This document shows positions 1 through 9,566 of a DNA stretch of 64,000 nucleotides, one piece after another. Source of the stretch: Mayamaea pseudoterrestris (taxonomy: Eukaryota > Bacillariophyta > Bacillariophyceae > Sellaphorales > Sellaphoraceae); contig BROI01000002.1 of assembly GCA_027923505.1 (NCBI GenBank), forward strand, positions 558,001 through 622,000. Direction: 5' to 3'. The position numbers were made by a program, and so were the translations under genes. The notes beneath the pieces were generated by a model. That model worked only from the letters and a program-made list of their open reading frames with translations, did not search any database and was not told the origin of the DNA. Each line of letters begins with the position of its first letter. Position 1 is the stretch's first letter.

Positions 1-1326
1 GTCCCTTGCAATGGTTGAGTAAATCATATGTTGGCTGCACCATTTGTTGGCATTGACGACAATTGATCGCATCATTTCTCGATTGCTGGGATCCGTGACA
101 AAGGCGGCCTTGGCAAGTAAATCCGACAAGTCATGCTTGACAGGAACAAAGTGCACCCATGGCTGCAGTGACTTGTAAAAGTAGTCCACGTAGCGAGGCT
201 CCACCTTGACAATGACGGAATTGTAGCACAAGAGTTTGCCGAATCGAGAGCTCCAAGAATTACCATCAATGTCAAGGATCCCCATGTACCTCATGAATCG
301 TTCCTGCGGCTTGATTGACTTGGCCAAACCACCAAAATAGGAGATGTTAACCGTCTCCCTGCCGCGACTATGTCGTTCGGGTATGCTTGACAGACCAATG
401 TCCAGTAGATCGCTGGGATGATCCACCGGAAAGCGAGCAATGCGCGCCCGGTCACTCTTGTAGTTCTTCAACGCGCCCGTCAACGATCCTCGCCACACAA
501 TCTTGGGGAGCTTTTCGTCCATGGTGAAGTTTCTTTCGTATTCCTGAAACGAGGTCTCCCATTCTTTAGGTGTAAACTTGGAATCAAGAATAGTCTTGTA
601 GGTTGGCAGCGGAAAACTATAATTGCAGGAAAGTGAACCACAGACAGTAAACAGTGGGACTGAAAGATTATGAAAATTGTTGCGATTGCAGGACAAAAAG
701 TCTCCGTTCCAAACAAGAAACGGAAAGCCTCCGTCTTTGAGTGCTTGACGCAGGCGCGGCCACTGGTTCATCTTGTCACGACGGAGCGTGTGATGCGCCA
801 GTCGCATGGCTTCCTCCGTTGGATAGACGCGATACCGTTGATTGGCTTTGGTGATTATGGAGCGCTTCGTCGTAGATACATGCAAGCCTCGGGCATTTAA
901 AACATACAACAGTTCTGGAAACTGGTGGTATATTCTGGGCCATGGTAGTGTCGTTGCGTTCGTTGGCATTGCCTCGATGAAGGTTTGCAGCGCGCTAAAT
1001 TGAATTCCTTGACTGTCCCAACGAGGAAAGTTCCAGTTTCGAGGCGTCGTCAATTCGTCGCGAAATAGGAATTCGTGTCCCACGGACGGATGCAATTGAG
1101 AAGTATTTTCAAATGCCAATAGCTCATTTTGCTGGGCCCTCTGCTCTCGTCGTCTCAACGTTGCTATAATTGGAGAGCGGTCCTTGCTTGGCAGGAAGGC
1201 TGCCGATACAGCCTCGAGATCATGCTGCACCGTCTCACTGTGAATACTCAACATGATGGCATAGGCAGCCATTAATAGAAATAGCAGTATGTAGCCTCGG
1301 TGAACGAATGTAAACGGCTGGTTCAT
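1..1326 (-). CDS. GT90 (CAP10-like) glycosyltransferase, partial at window edge
   Basis: An open frame of 442 codons starts at ATG 1326-1324 and runs off the window at base 1, so the C-terminus is missing. Residues about 12-27 are a hydrophobic signal anchor, giving a type II Golgi or ER membrane protein, followed by a stem with N-glycosylation sequons (NFT, NIS). The C-terminal half carries blocks typical of the CAP10/POGLUT family GT90: KIVWRGSLTG, then RFMRYMGILDIDGNSWSSRF and the downstream LCYNSVIVKVEP block, which in this family form the nucleotide-sugar site. The family transfers xylose or glucose to protein or polysaccharide acceptors in the secretory lumen; the donor here cannot be told. 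It is divergently transcribed from SDHAF2. The family call is confident, the substrate unknown. Confidence 0.85.
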   Translation of the reverse strand, partial: MNQPFTFVHRGYILLFLLMAAYAIMLSIHSETVQHDLEAVSAAFLPSKDRSPIIATLRRREQRAQQNELLAFENTSQLHPSVGHEFLFRDELTTPRNWNFPRWDSQGIQFSALQTFIEAMPTNATTLPWPRIYHQFPELLYVLNARGLHVSTTKRSIITKANQRYRVYPTEEAMRLAHHTLRRDKMNQWPRLRQALKDGGFPFLVWNGDFLSCNRNNFHNLSVPLFTVCGSLSCNYSFPLPTYKTILDSKFTPKEWETSFQEYERNFTMDEKLPKIVWRGSLTGALKNYKSDRARIARFPVDHPSDLLDIGLSSIPERHSRGRETVNISYFGGLAKSIKPQERFMRYMGILDIDGNSWSSRFGKLLCYNSVIVKVEPRYVDYFYKSLQPWVHFVPVKHDLSDLLAKAAFVTDPSNREMMRSIVVNANKWCSQHMIYSTIARD

Positions 1327-1757
1327 TAGCAATGGCTTTCGTCCATGTTGTTGTTTTGTTGGTGAAACAGACTTGCTAGGAGAGCGCCTTTTCATGTTTG
1401 GGCTAATCATTATCGACTATGCGTTTTGCAACTTAGCAATACATTGCGATGACAGGTTTCTATACAAGCTTAGCGCCTGTAGGTCGACGACCATGGAGCA
1501 GATTGGGAACTGCTTTTGGCGTCCGTCGGTGCTCGTCATCGCGCACGATGGCGATGAGTCAAAACCAGTGCGATCTTCTGTTGTCTTAGCGGTTCTGGGG
1601 GAAGTCAGCTGACGAGGAAGATCCATCCACATCCAACTGACTCTGGTCGTAAAGCATCTGGCCTACAAGCTTGCATTGACGTTAGACTTGCTTAAACATC
1701 AAGAGCAATCCATTGCATCAGTTGTTGTAGCTAAATTCATCCATTCCAAGCATTTGC
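1327..1757. other. Divergent intergenic region GT90 / SDHAF2
   Basis: 431 bases between two divergent starts, presumably holding both promoters. The short open frames here lack family features and overlap one another on both strands. No clear regulatory motif was recognised. Confidence 0.5.
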
Positions 1758-2378
1758 ATGGCAGCAATGATCGGATCTGCGACACTGCGACGCTTGGCAA
1801 AACAATTGGCGCGCTGCTCGGCTGCTGCAGCTGGCAAGCCCATCGTCGGAGCAGCACATTTACAAACCACTTGCACCATTCGAACCTATCGCGGCGAAGC
1901 CAAGGAGGATGTGTCGCGCTTGACGACGGACGAGGAAGCATTGTTAAAGCTTGCGGCTCCAAAGCTTGAACAGATTTATGCGCGACACATTCGTTTGCCC
2001 GACTTGAACGACGTTCCCAAAGGTTCGCTTGGTCTCGATAACACGGAGGACGAACTCGATATTCGTCGCAAGCGACTTGTATATAGAAGCAAGCAGCGAG
2101 GCTGGCTTGAAGTGGATTTGCTGCTTGGAACGTGGGCCAGTCAAAATGTTGCGTCGCTCAATGCGAACGAACTTGACCAGTTTGAAAACTTTGTCAATGA
2201 GGAAACGATTGATATCTACAACATTTTGACATTGCGTTTGGACATTCCTGAGGAGTTAAAGACGCCTGACAGAAACAGTGTGATTGAGCGCATTCAGCAA
2301 TGGGCTCGGGGCAACCCTTTGGGCAAGGCTGATCCAGCCGCGTACGAGAAGATGAAGGCGGACCACAACTTGATTTAG
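1758..2378 (+). CDS. SDHAF2: Succinate dehydrogenase assembly factor 2 (SDHAF2/Sdh5)
   Basis: Single-exon frame of 206 residues from ATG 1758. The first 45 or so residues are rich in Arg, Ala and Ser with few acids, as in a mitochondrial presequence. The core (about residues 85-180) carries RRKRLVYRSKQRGWLEVDLL, matching the RSxxRGxxExDLLLG signature of the SdhE/Sdh5 family (former DUF339), including the RGxxE loop. The family promotes covalent attachment of FAD to the flavoprotein of complex II in the mitochondrial matrix. The client, SDHA, lies about 27 kb away in this window. Length agrees with other eukaryotic members (about 160-200). Confident assignment. Confidence 0.93.
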   Translation: MAAMIGSATLRRLAKQLARCSAAAAGKPIVGAAHLQTTCTIRTYRGEAKEDVSRLTTDEEALLKLAAPKLEQIYARHIRLPDLNDVPKGSLGLDNTEDELDIRRKRLVYRSKQRGWLEVDLLLGTWASQNVASLNANELDQFENFVNEETIDIYNILTLRLDIPEELKTPDRNSVIERIQQWARGNPLGKADPAAYEKMKADHNLI

Positions 2379-4282
2379 TAACGCACTGCGGTTGTACGGT
2401 AATGCTTATATTATTTTCTTTAGTGTCTTAGGCCGCGAGAAATCCTGTGTCGTAGCAATATCGACGATCAGCGCCAATCGACAAGTGTGCTTGCATCGCG
2501 AACAGATCATCACATTTAACTCTTGCAACATCAGGTTCCACTTCGCATATCGACGCTACGGAGAAGGCTTCCTGCCGACCCCTGTTACCTTAAAAGGAGC
2601 TTTGCTACATCTCGTTAGCGAGTTCATAACCTTTTGTCAGAAGACATCAGCGTTTGGCACTGTTGCCTCGCAGCAAGCGCGGTATTTCACAGCAACAGCA
2701 TGCAGCAGGCGCCACGACGGACAACTTGACAAGACAGATACCTTTGCCATCTACGCGAACGTTGCGCATCTTCAGTCTACAGCACCCGCACATTGAATGC
2801 AGCATGAAGTCAAGATACCGTATGGACGTATGGAGGACGTAGTCATTGCGTCGAGCCGCCACCGCGTCGAGCCGTCGTTGTGCCTGTGAGTGGATTTGTA
2901 GCATGCAGCAATCAGCAGTTCATCCAGCATGCAATTTAAAAGAGTCATTATTTTCACTTCGAGTGGCCACCGTGGCGAGCCGTTGTCCCATCGGCGCATT
3001 TGCACTACGCTCTACCGGCACTTTGTCATCCGCATCTGCAGCAGCCCGAAACAAATCCAGCATGCAATTTTGTTGATGTAAGCATCGCTGCTCTACCGTT
3101 AGTAATAAAGTGCGGATTGAATTGCAGGATATTGGTTCAAGAGCAACGAGAAAGAGCAATGCGCAATGACAGTGTATGCAGTTCTGCGTGTAAGCTAATC
3201 AATGACAAACTGCATGCAGTTTCGTGTGTCGCGGGTCGCGGTGCATATATGAGTGGTCCATAAGCCAGCTACGTCTGTTAGTATCGCTGCATATGCACAA
3301 ACTGCTTCGTAGCAGCAGCAATGACGGTGTACCGGTATGCAGTTTTGAGTGCTCCTATAGGCCAAGACCTGTTTTGGCGATAAGTCCTGTTACATGTGCA
3401 ACACACGCGCCGAGTCGTGCCTCCGCTCTTGCTGCGGGAACCAGTGATTCGCGTGGAATTGATCGTGGCTGTTGGCTGACGCGTGTCGAATGATACATAT
3501 GAGCAATGCCAAGTTTTAGGCCATTGCTGGTTCACGAAGGCATGTTCGCCTTCGTTGTGGAAGCGTGCAAGAACGACTCATTTTTGTTATTGGGCCTAAG
3601 TGGATTTCATTTGCACAAGGACGTGGCGCACGACCGTGAACTTCAATGAGACATGATGACATAAGCATCGCCTGCATGCAGTTTTCGCGCAAGACAGTGA
3701 TATTTTCTCGAAAAATCGAGCGCAATACGCATGAACAGAAAATGCTGACTCATAAGGTCACGGGACCGTGCGTACCGTTCGGCTGAATTGACACTGCCAC
3801 CAGCTGGTAAGTTTATCCGCGAGTATCAACAGCAATTGATCCCGCTCCTCTACATGGCAGCCAATGTTAACAAGAAGATTCGATGCTAAGATATTTAATT
3901 AGCATTATCTACTACTTGGATTGCTAGTCCGCTCTCCATGGTCCCGCAATAGCCGTCGTTTAATCGCGGGCGGACTAAATGACGCAAGACCTTCTGCCGT
4001 GTGACACGAAGAACAAGAAACGGATGAGTGACCTGGATACAGTTTGTCCGAAAGTCGTCAGTGAGTAGGCAAGAAACAGTAGGCGAGCGGGAAATCACTT
4101 GGCTGACTCAGTCAATATTCTTTTCTCCGATAGGTTAATCACGTTGAAGTACGTTTCGCTGTTCTCTTAAATTTTCGACCTCGTTATAACCCGGACTTCG
4201 CACCAGCAAAACGCAACAAAACAGTTCTCTCACAAAATCCACTTCTGCTCTTGATCAAACGAAGCAACACATCATCATCATC
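2379..4282. other. Long intergenic region with recurring GCATGCA(A/G)TTT motif
   Basis: 1.9 kb with no convincing gene; open frames on both strands are short, mutually overlapping and without family features. A short motif related to GCATGCAGTTT recurs between about 2926 and 3685 (near 2927, 3058, 3173, 3213, 3335 and 3675), and the phrase GCGTCGAGCCG is repeated near 2848-2873. Very degenerate repeats, an unrecognised non-coding RNA or a distal HSF promoter are all possible. Confidence 0.4.
4104..4114. promoter_or_regulatory. AP-1-like bZIP site upstream of HSF
   Basis: TGACTCAGTCA is a near-perfect palindrome containing TGACTCA, the core recognised by bZIP dimers, 169 bases upstream of the HSF start codon. 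Function is inferred from position and sequence only. No heat-shock element (alternating GAA/TTC) was seen nearby. Confidence 0.4.
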
Positions 4283-5999
4283 ATGAACTCAATGAACGAT
4301 ATGTCATCCAACCACACATCAAGCTCTTGCTCCAAGAAGAAGGGAGGCAAGAAGAATGAGCTTTCGTCCAACGCCCCAATCTTTCTCAGAGTAAGTAAAC
4401 TGTCTGCTTTCTCGTCTTGACAAGAGCCTGCGCTTGGACCGAACCGTCGTGCCATTTCTGCGATCTTGGTTGCGATCTCCTATGCATCGGTCGAGAGATG
4501 CGCCCGTTTGCTTGTCTCAATACCTTGCGCGACGATGCAGTCGCCTCCTGCTTGTTTGATGGTGATTGAAAATTTTGACACTTCAAGTATCATTTTGGCA
4601 ATTACTCCGGAATCCTTTTTTGCTCGCTCTCAAGTCGACACCTCTCACACGCCTTCTCTTCCTCTACTACTACAGAAAACTTACACCATGATCGATACTT
4701 GCGATTCCTCAATCGCCGCATGGTAAGTCATTAACGCTTGTTTCATTTTGCCTCTTGACGGACTTGGAGCGCAGATGTCGTCGCCGTCAGGCGTATCACT
4801 GTAAAGCCGCATGCTCAACCGTATCATTCTTGCCATCAATCAACAGGTCCATCGACGGTCAAACCTTTCTCGTCAAGGATACGGAACGATTTGCATCCGA
4901 AATCATTCCCGAGTTTTTCAAGCACAACAACTTTAGCTCCTTCGTGCGCCAATTGAACTTCTACGGATTCCGCAAGATCAAGTGCGATTCACTCCGCATC
5001 AAGGACGCTGAAAACTGCGAAGAATCCAAGTACTGGCGCTTCAAGCATGAGCGATTCCTTCGCGGCCGCCCGGACCTTTTGGCCGAGATTCGCAAGTCCA
5101 ACCACAATGAATCTGCCGACAAGCAAGAGGTTGATACGCTCCGGTGCGAAGTCAGCTGCCTCAAGTCGCAGTTGGAGCAAATGCAGGACGACATGACGCG
5201 TCTTACGACCCTCGTCGGTGGTATGCTCGAACAGTCAACGACCTACCCCATCAAGAAGCGCAAGCTTGACTTGATCAAGTCGGACACGTATGCACCGTAC
5301 TCAGTCAGCTCCGACCTTGGCCGCGTCGATGAGCTCAAAGGGGAGAACATTGATCCCTACTTTACCGGAAGCATCAAGCACACCCAGGTGAACCGCCGCG
5401 AGAGCTACACTTTTAACGCTGACGACGAACAAATTCTTTCATCCTTGTTCGCATTAGATGCCGACGAAGAGATTGACGTTCTCGAGACTGGACGCGACAT
5501 GGTTGACAACAAGGTTGCGCCTCCTCTCGTCGAAAAGTTGTCGGCGGCACTTTCCAAGCTCCCCAAGACGATGCAGGAAGTCTTTGTCGAACGCATGGTT
5601 GCTGTCATCACCGAGCCGGAAGCCATGCGCTCGCAGGCCCAAGCTTTGTCGTCGCTCGCAACATCTGCTGCCGAGGAAGCTCGCCTTCGCTTGTCGGGTG
5701 CTGGTCACTCGGTTGACAGTCCGCAAACTACCCAGTTGGCTGCCTCGGTTCTTGGCGCCTACCTTTCCAAGTACACAACGAGCAAGGTTCAAGTCGAGGC
5801 TTTTGAGCCACCTCGCTCATACTCGCACTGCATGGAACAGGAACGCCAATCCCTGTGCCAACCCATGCCCTTGAACGCCCCCGAGTTTGACAATTACTAC
5901 CAGCAAGAGTCGATGGGATCTTTCATCCCAGTCCATGACTCCATGATGCACGACGATGCCATAGGCACTATGGTTCCCATTTCATTGGAAGGCTTGTAA
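4283..5999 (+). CDS. Heat shock transcription factor (HSF), three exons
   Basis: The CDS joins 4283-4390, 4676-4722 and 4847-5999 (435 residues); both introns (285 and 124 nt) have GTAAGT donors and CAG acceptors. Splicing restores a complete HSF DNA-binding domain at about residues 31-135: FLRKTYTMID, W52 spanning the second junction, then [19 protein letters not shown] and the closing [19 protein letters not shown] heptad-like coiled coil (about 145-180) would be the oligomerisation region, followed by a basic KKRKLD nuclear signal near 188. The start is the first ATG of exon 1. HSFs bind nGAAn repeats as trimers; diatoms carry many such genes, so the regulon cannot be guessed. The acidic, Met- and Gln-containing C-terminus may activate transcription. 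Confidence 0.93.
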
Positions 6000-6322
6000 G
6001 AAAAGAATACAGCCGCTTCCAGCGCTGGTTGACGACCCTGCACATTGGCTACGTCCTACATGATATATGTTACTCGCAAGCTCGCAAGACATGCGCGCGC
6101 ATCGTCCCGTGTGTTGCATTCACTCTCCATTCACTACATGATTGGTTGCCCTTTGGCAGCAAGTGTGCTTGTTCCAGTGTATATACTGCACCAATACATT
6201 TTCTATCTGATGGTAACGCAATCAGTGCGTAAGCCATTATACACAAGTCGACTAGTTTCTAAACTAGAATGCATATTTTACTATTTTACACAATTCTTTA
6301 CATAATTTATGTACCGATAAAC
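6000..6322. other. Convergent intergenic region HSF / JMJD8-like
   Basis: 323 bases between converging stop codons, AT-rich toward 6230-6310 (GCATATTTTACTATTTTACA). Likely the 3' untranslated and polyadenylation regions of both genes. No gene seen. Confidence 0.5.
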
Positions 6323-7200
6323 TTACAATTCATCCATTGCAACGGCAAATTGATGCTCCTGCGTGAAGGTTGAAACAAAGGCCGTGTACGGATCAAGGTT
6401 GATGGTCGCATGCCAGTAGCGGTCGGGAAAGTAAACTAAGTCGCCAGGATTTACTGGTGATGTAGTCGAAGGCGCGTGAGAGATTGGCCTCAGACCTAAT
6501 GCGTATTTGATTATCACAACTTACAAGTACATTCCAATGGTTTCTGCTTGGCTTGCGGATATTTATGCTCCATCCATTGCCGACTCGACTCATCCTTGTG
6601 AAAGACAGGAGGATGCTCCTTTGGATACATGACCCAATGCTTGCGACCGTGTATTGCTTCACTAAAGCCAGGACCATGCACATGCCACTGGACGCCCGAT
6701 CCAATATTGCCAATCCCAAAGCTCAATGCAACGTCGTGTGGCGTGCAGGCGACGCATGGCGGAAGCTCGTAATTGGCCAGCAATCGCTTCCAATCACTCC
6801 CATACGTTTCTCCAAAAAGGTACCAACTCTCGTTGGAGTTTTGTTCAAGCTTCGTTTCGCGACTTGCTATTGTTTCGTCAATGTAAGTTTGCAGGCGCAT
6901 CTCGCGTCGGTGCTCGGAGAGCGAGTTGCTACTGGAAAGCGTCACGTTGAAATCAGGCCCTAGATAACGACCAATAAGTTCCGGTCTTGTGAATTGCGTG
7001 AACAACACGTTGCGAGTGGAGCTAGCGAGAATGACTATAGGTTCTTGATAAAGTGGAGGCAGACCTTGCGAGCCGAATTGTTCCATCAACGCTTCATGCG
7101 AAATCCTTTTGATGTTGCAGGGGTGATCGTCAAGCGGATCCCAACTCGAGTGGCGCACAACTAGTAGGCACGTGATGAGTAATCGTAAAGAAGTATTCAT
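6323..7200 (-). CDS. JMJD8-like JmjC protein of the ER lumen, two exons
   Basis: Coding exons are 7200-6525 and 6453-6323 on the minus strand, with a 71-nt intron (donor GTAAGT, acceptor CAG); the product is 268 residues, close to human JMJD8 (264). Met1 is followed by a hydrophobic signal peptide (NTSLRLLITCLLVV). The JmjC core has WHVHGPGFSEAIHGRKHW and, across the junction, LECT then NPGDLVYFPDRYWHATINLD, an arrangement specific to JMJD8 rather than histone demethylases. The chain ends in MDEL, a plausible variant of the KDEL/HDEL retrieval signal, matching the ER-lumen location of JMJD8. The first metal-ligand motif is HGPG-type rather than a clean HxD, so hydroxylase activity is uncertain. 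An upstream in-frame extension was rejected because it replaces the signal peptide. Confidence 0.88.
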
Positions 7201-7678
7201 TTTTTCGAAGATACATGCCGATAAATTGATAACGATTTGACGTGCCAGCCGCATGCCGCATGGTGGATGATGAAGCAATGAGGTTGATCGCCGCGATGGC
7301 GGCGAAAACGTCATTGAATCGTTCCGGTACACAAGTTGCAAAAAATAGCAACTCGAAGGTACCGGTACGTATTCATTGGAGTATGCACAGTATACAAGAA
7401 CAAAGATTATATATGTATAGCATTCACGAATATACGCATATCCTTGTGAAGGAAAGCTCATGCATAGTCCATTACGATTAACTTGGTAGTGCAAGTAGTA
7501 AAAAAACGACGCACAGCCACACCCAAATGCCGGCTAACAACGCATGGCTGATTCATTTGACATATATCATGAAGAATATCGGTCTTCTGCCAAACTCAAT
7601 CACATTCCGAATACAACTTGTCAGACTGCCAGTGTCCTTGTCATGGAGCCGTCGAGCGCGATCCATGTGTCTGCATTT

Positions 7679-8449
7679 CTACAACCTTGCATGTTGCGAC
7701 GGTTGACAGCCTTGCAAAAACGCATCAACAGATTGCTCATATTCCTTTGAGTGATCAATATAGTGCGCGCAATGCCTCGAATGATCCCACACCTTCTCCG
7801 TCACGAATGCTCCACGCTCCTTCCGCGCCTGCGCAAGCTTCGCCACTTGCTGGTATGGCATGAGCGGGTCATCTTTGGAGTACAGAAACAGCTGCGGAAC
7901 TAGCCATGGATCGTCTCGCAAATTATGCAAATACTCGTCTGCTCTGGCTTTAACGTGCGGCTCCCATTTCGTGTGATTATGAGCCTTCCAGTAGTAGTTG
8001 CCGTAGCGCCAAAGAACCTGTAAACGCTCCATCCAGGTGCAAAACTCGAAAGCCATGGTGATGCGGTGTAATTCAAAACCAGGACACGAGTCCATAATGA
8101 CTCCCACCGGTGGCATTGTGGTAGCTTTCCGAAAGGCTTCCCAAACAAAGCAACCGCCATTCGAAAAGCAATGAAACACGTAGGAGGTGCAGTTGGACGC
8201 CCGGAGATCGTCGAGCATCTGCTCGACTAACTGGTTTATTTCATATTTTCCCTTGTCAAGTGCTTCTGCTTGTGATTTAATACTGGTGGTGTAGTAAGGG
8301 AGTGTGCATTCAAAGACTGCCGATGGAGGAGCAATGTAGCTCAAGACTTGCATGTTTCGACGACGATAAAACTCTTCGTAGCGTCGGAGACTGCGGGGTT
8401 GACATCCAAGCCAGCCTGCCAAAATCACGATTGGTCTTGAAACCGACAT
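7679..8449 (-). CDS. TMEM53-like alpha/beta hydrolase (DUF829)
   Basis: Frame of 256 residues from ATG 8449 (MSVSRPIVILAGWLGC). The beta-strand followed by GWLGC is the usual N-terminus of the DUF829/TMEM53 family. HCFSNGG carries the putative nucleophile Ser in a GxSxG-like elbow, DSCPG follows, SKDDPLMPY supplies the acid and DHSRHCAHYIDHS the His of a catalytic triad. Human TMEM53 is a nuclear-envelope protein; the substrate of the family is not established. The open frame extends 66 codons upstream to 8647, but Met at 8449 places the family's N-terminus at the start and leaves about 236 bases for a promoter shared with the plastid protein gene. Family confident, function unknown. Confidence 0.85.
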   Translation of the reverse strand: MSVSRPIVILAGWLGCQPRSLRRYEEFYRRRNMQVLSYIAPPSAVFECTLPYYTTSIKSQAEALDKGKYEINQLVEQMLDDLRASNCTSYVFHCFSNGGCFVWEAFRKATTMPPVGVIMDSCPGFELHRITMAFEFCTWMERLQVLWRYGNYYWKAHNHTKWEPHVKARADEYLHNLRDDPWLVPQLFLYSKDDPLMPYQQVAKLAQARKERGAFVTEKVWDHSRHCAHYIDHSKEYEQSVDAFLQGCQPSQHARL

Positions 8450-8685
8450 GATATCGATGATAAGATACAACAGTAGACAGGCTCGTTCAATGGATTGACT
8501 GTGAGACGAACGTGACTGACCATCGATCCATCGTCGAAATTTCGAAACGCCAATAGACGCACTGGCACTCAATGGAATCGGACGATGCAACGACCGCGCC
8601 TTCCCAGTCACGACCTTCCGCGTGACACCATCAGCAGCGTGGAACAAGCCGAAAGCGTTCGTTGCTCAAGCGATAATTGATCACC

Positions 8686-9396
8686 ATGGCAGGACGGTCA
8701 ATGTTGCATCGACTGCTGCAGCTACTGTATGCTCTACTATGCATAGTAGCGACTGCGAGTGGCTTTCAATCTCCGCTCGTTGCAGCGCGAAGAAGCCTGT
8801 CCGTCAAGCAGACAGTGATGCACCTTGCGACGGAGCCGTTGAAAGACCCATCCGCGGAGGAGTCGCAGCAGTCAATCCTCCAAGTCATTGACCGCGCTGG
8901 CTTGTCCTTGAAACCAAAGGCGTATCGAGCGAGTGAGCAGGCTAATCTAGCTGATAAACGGTCGAAGAAGGCTTTATTTCTGGCAAAGACGTGCCTCTAT
9001 TACACCATGTTTATCTTTTACAGAGCCTATCGCGGAATCTTTGTCATTTTGCCTGTCGTCTTTCGACAGGTCTACCAAAAATTGGGAAATGCAGTCGAGA
9101 GTCCGTTTATAGACTCGGTTGGAAAGGATGATGTCAATCCTGCGACGGGCCGAGTACGATTGAGGACGCGCATTACGGTTTCCATATTGGCAAGTCTTGT
9201 CACGCTGAGCTATGTGATTCAAGGAGCCTTTCGCGTCATTATGATGTTTTTTAGAAACTTGTCCAAGACGAGCGATGTTTCGGGTAGCTTTGCGGCTGCC
9301 GCCATGGAGCAGGAGGCGAATGAGCGAAACTTGCAGCGCATGGCGCGACCGGACGATTTGCTGAATGGAGTACCAATGGATGATCTGAAACCTTGA
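8686..9396 (+). CDS. Predicted plastid membrane protein, unknown function
   Basis: 236 residues from ATG 8686; an upstream in-frame TTG is not used as a start. Residues 5-25 are a signal peptide (LHRLLQLLYALLCIVATASG) followed by FQSP; the ASGF context is the heterokont ASAFAP-type junction, and residues after it are basic and hydroxylated like a transit peptide. Two hydrophobic regions follow (about residues 98-125 and 165-190), suggesting an integral membrane protein of the plastid. The soluble remainder shows no domain I recognise; it resembles conserved diatom hypotheticals. It shares a divergent promoter with the TMEM53-like gene. Confidence 0.72.
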   Translation: MAGRSMLHRLLQLLYALLCIVATASGFQSPLVAARRSLSVKQTVMHLATEPLKDPSAEESQQSILQVIDRAGLSLKPKAYRASEQANLADKRSKKALFLAKTCLYYTMFIFYRAYRGIFVILPVVFRQVYQKLGNAVESPFIDSVGKDDVNPATGRVRLRTRITVSILASLVTLSYVIQGAFRVIMMFFRNLSKTSDVSGSFAAAAMEQEANERNLQRMARPDDLLNGVPMDDLKP

Positions 9397-9566
9397 TGGC
9401 TTGATCATGGTTTGTCCTTTTATGCTTTACATTTATTTTACTACGTTTATTAATGGATATTATTGCTTGTACATGCTGCATATGGTCTACTGTCCATTTT
9501 CAGGAGGCACCTCTGATTGGAATTAGGACTGCGGATGATACACACTTCAACATAACTCTTTTTTTA

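Noticed and set aside
7201-7494. 98-codon upstream extension of the JMJD8-like frame
   Set aside because: Adding it would bury the signal peptide, and length and ER location of the family fit Met at 7200.
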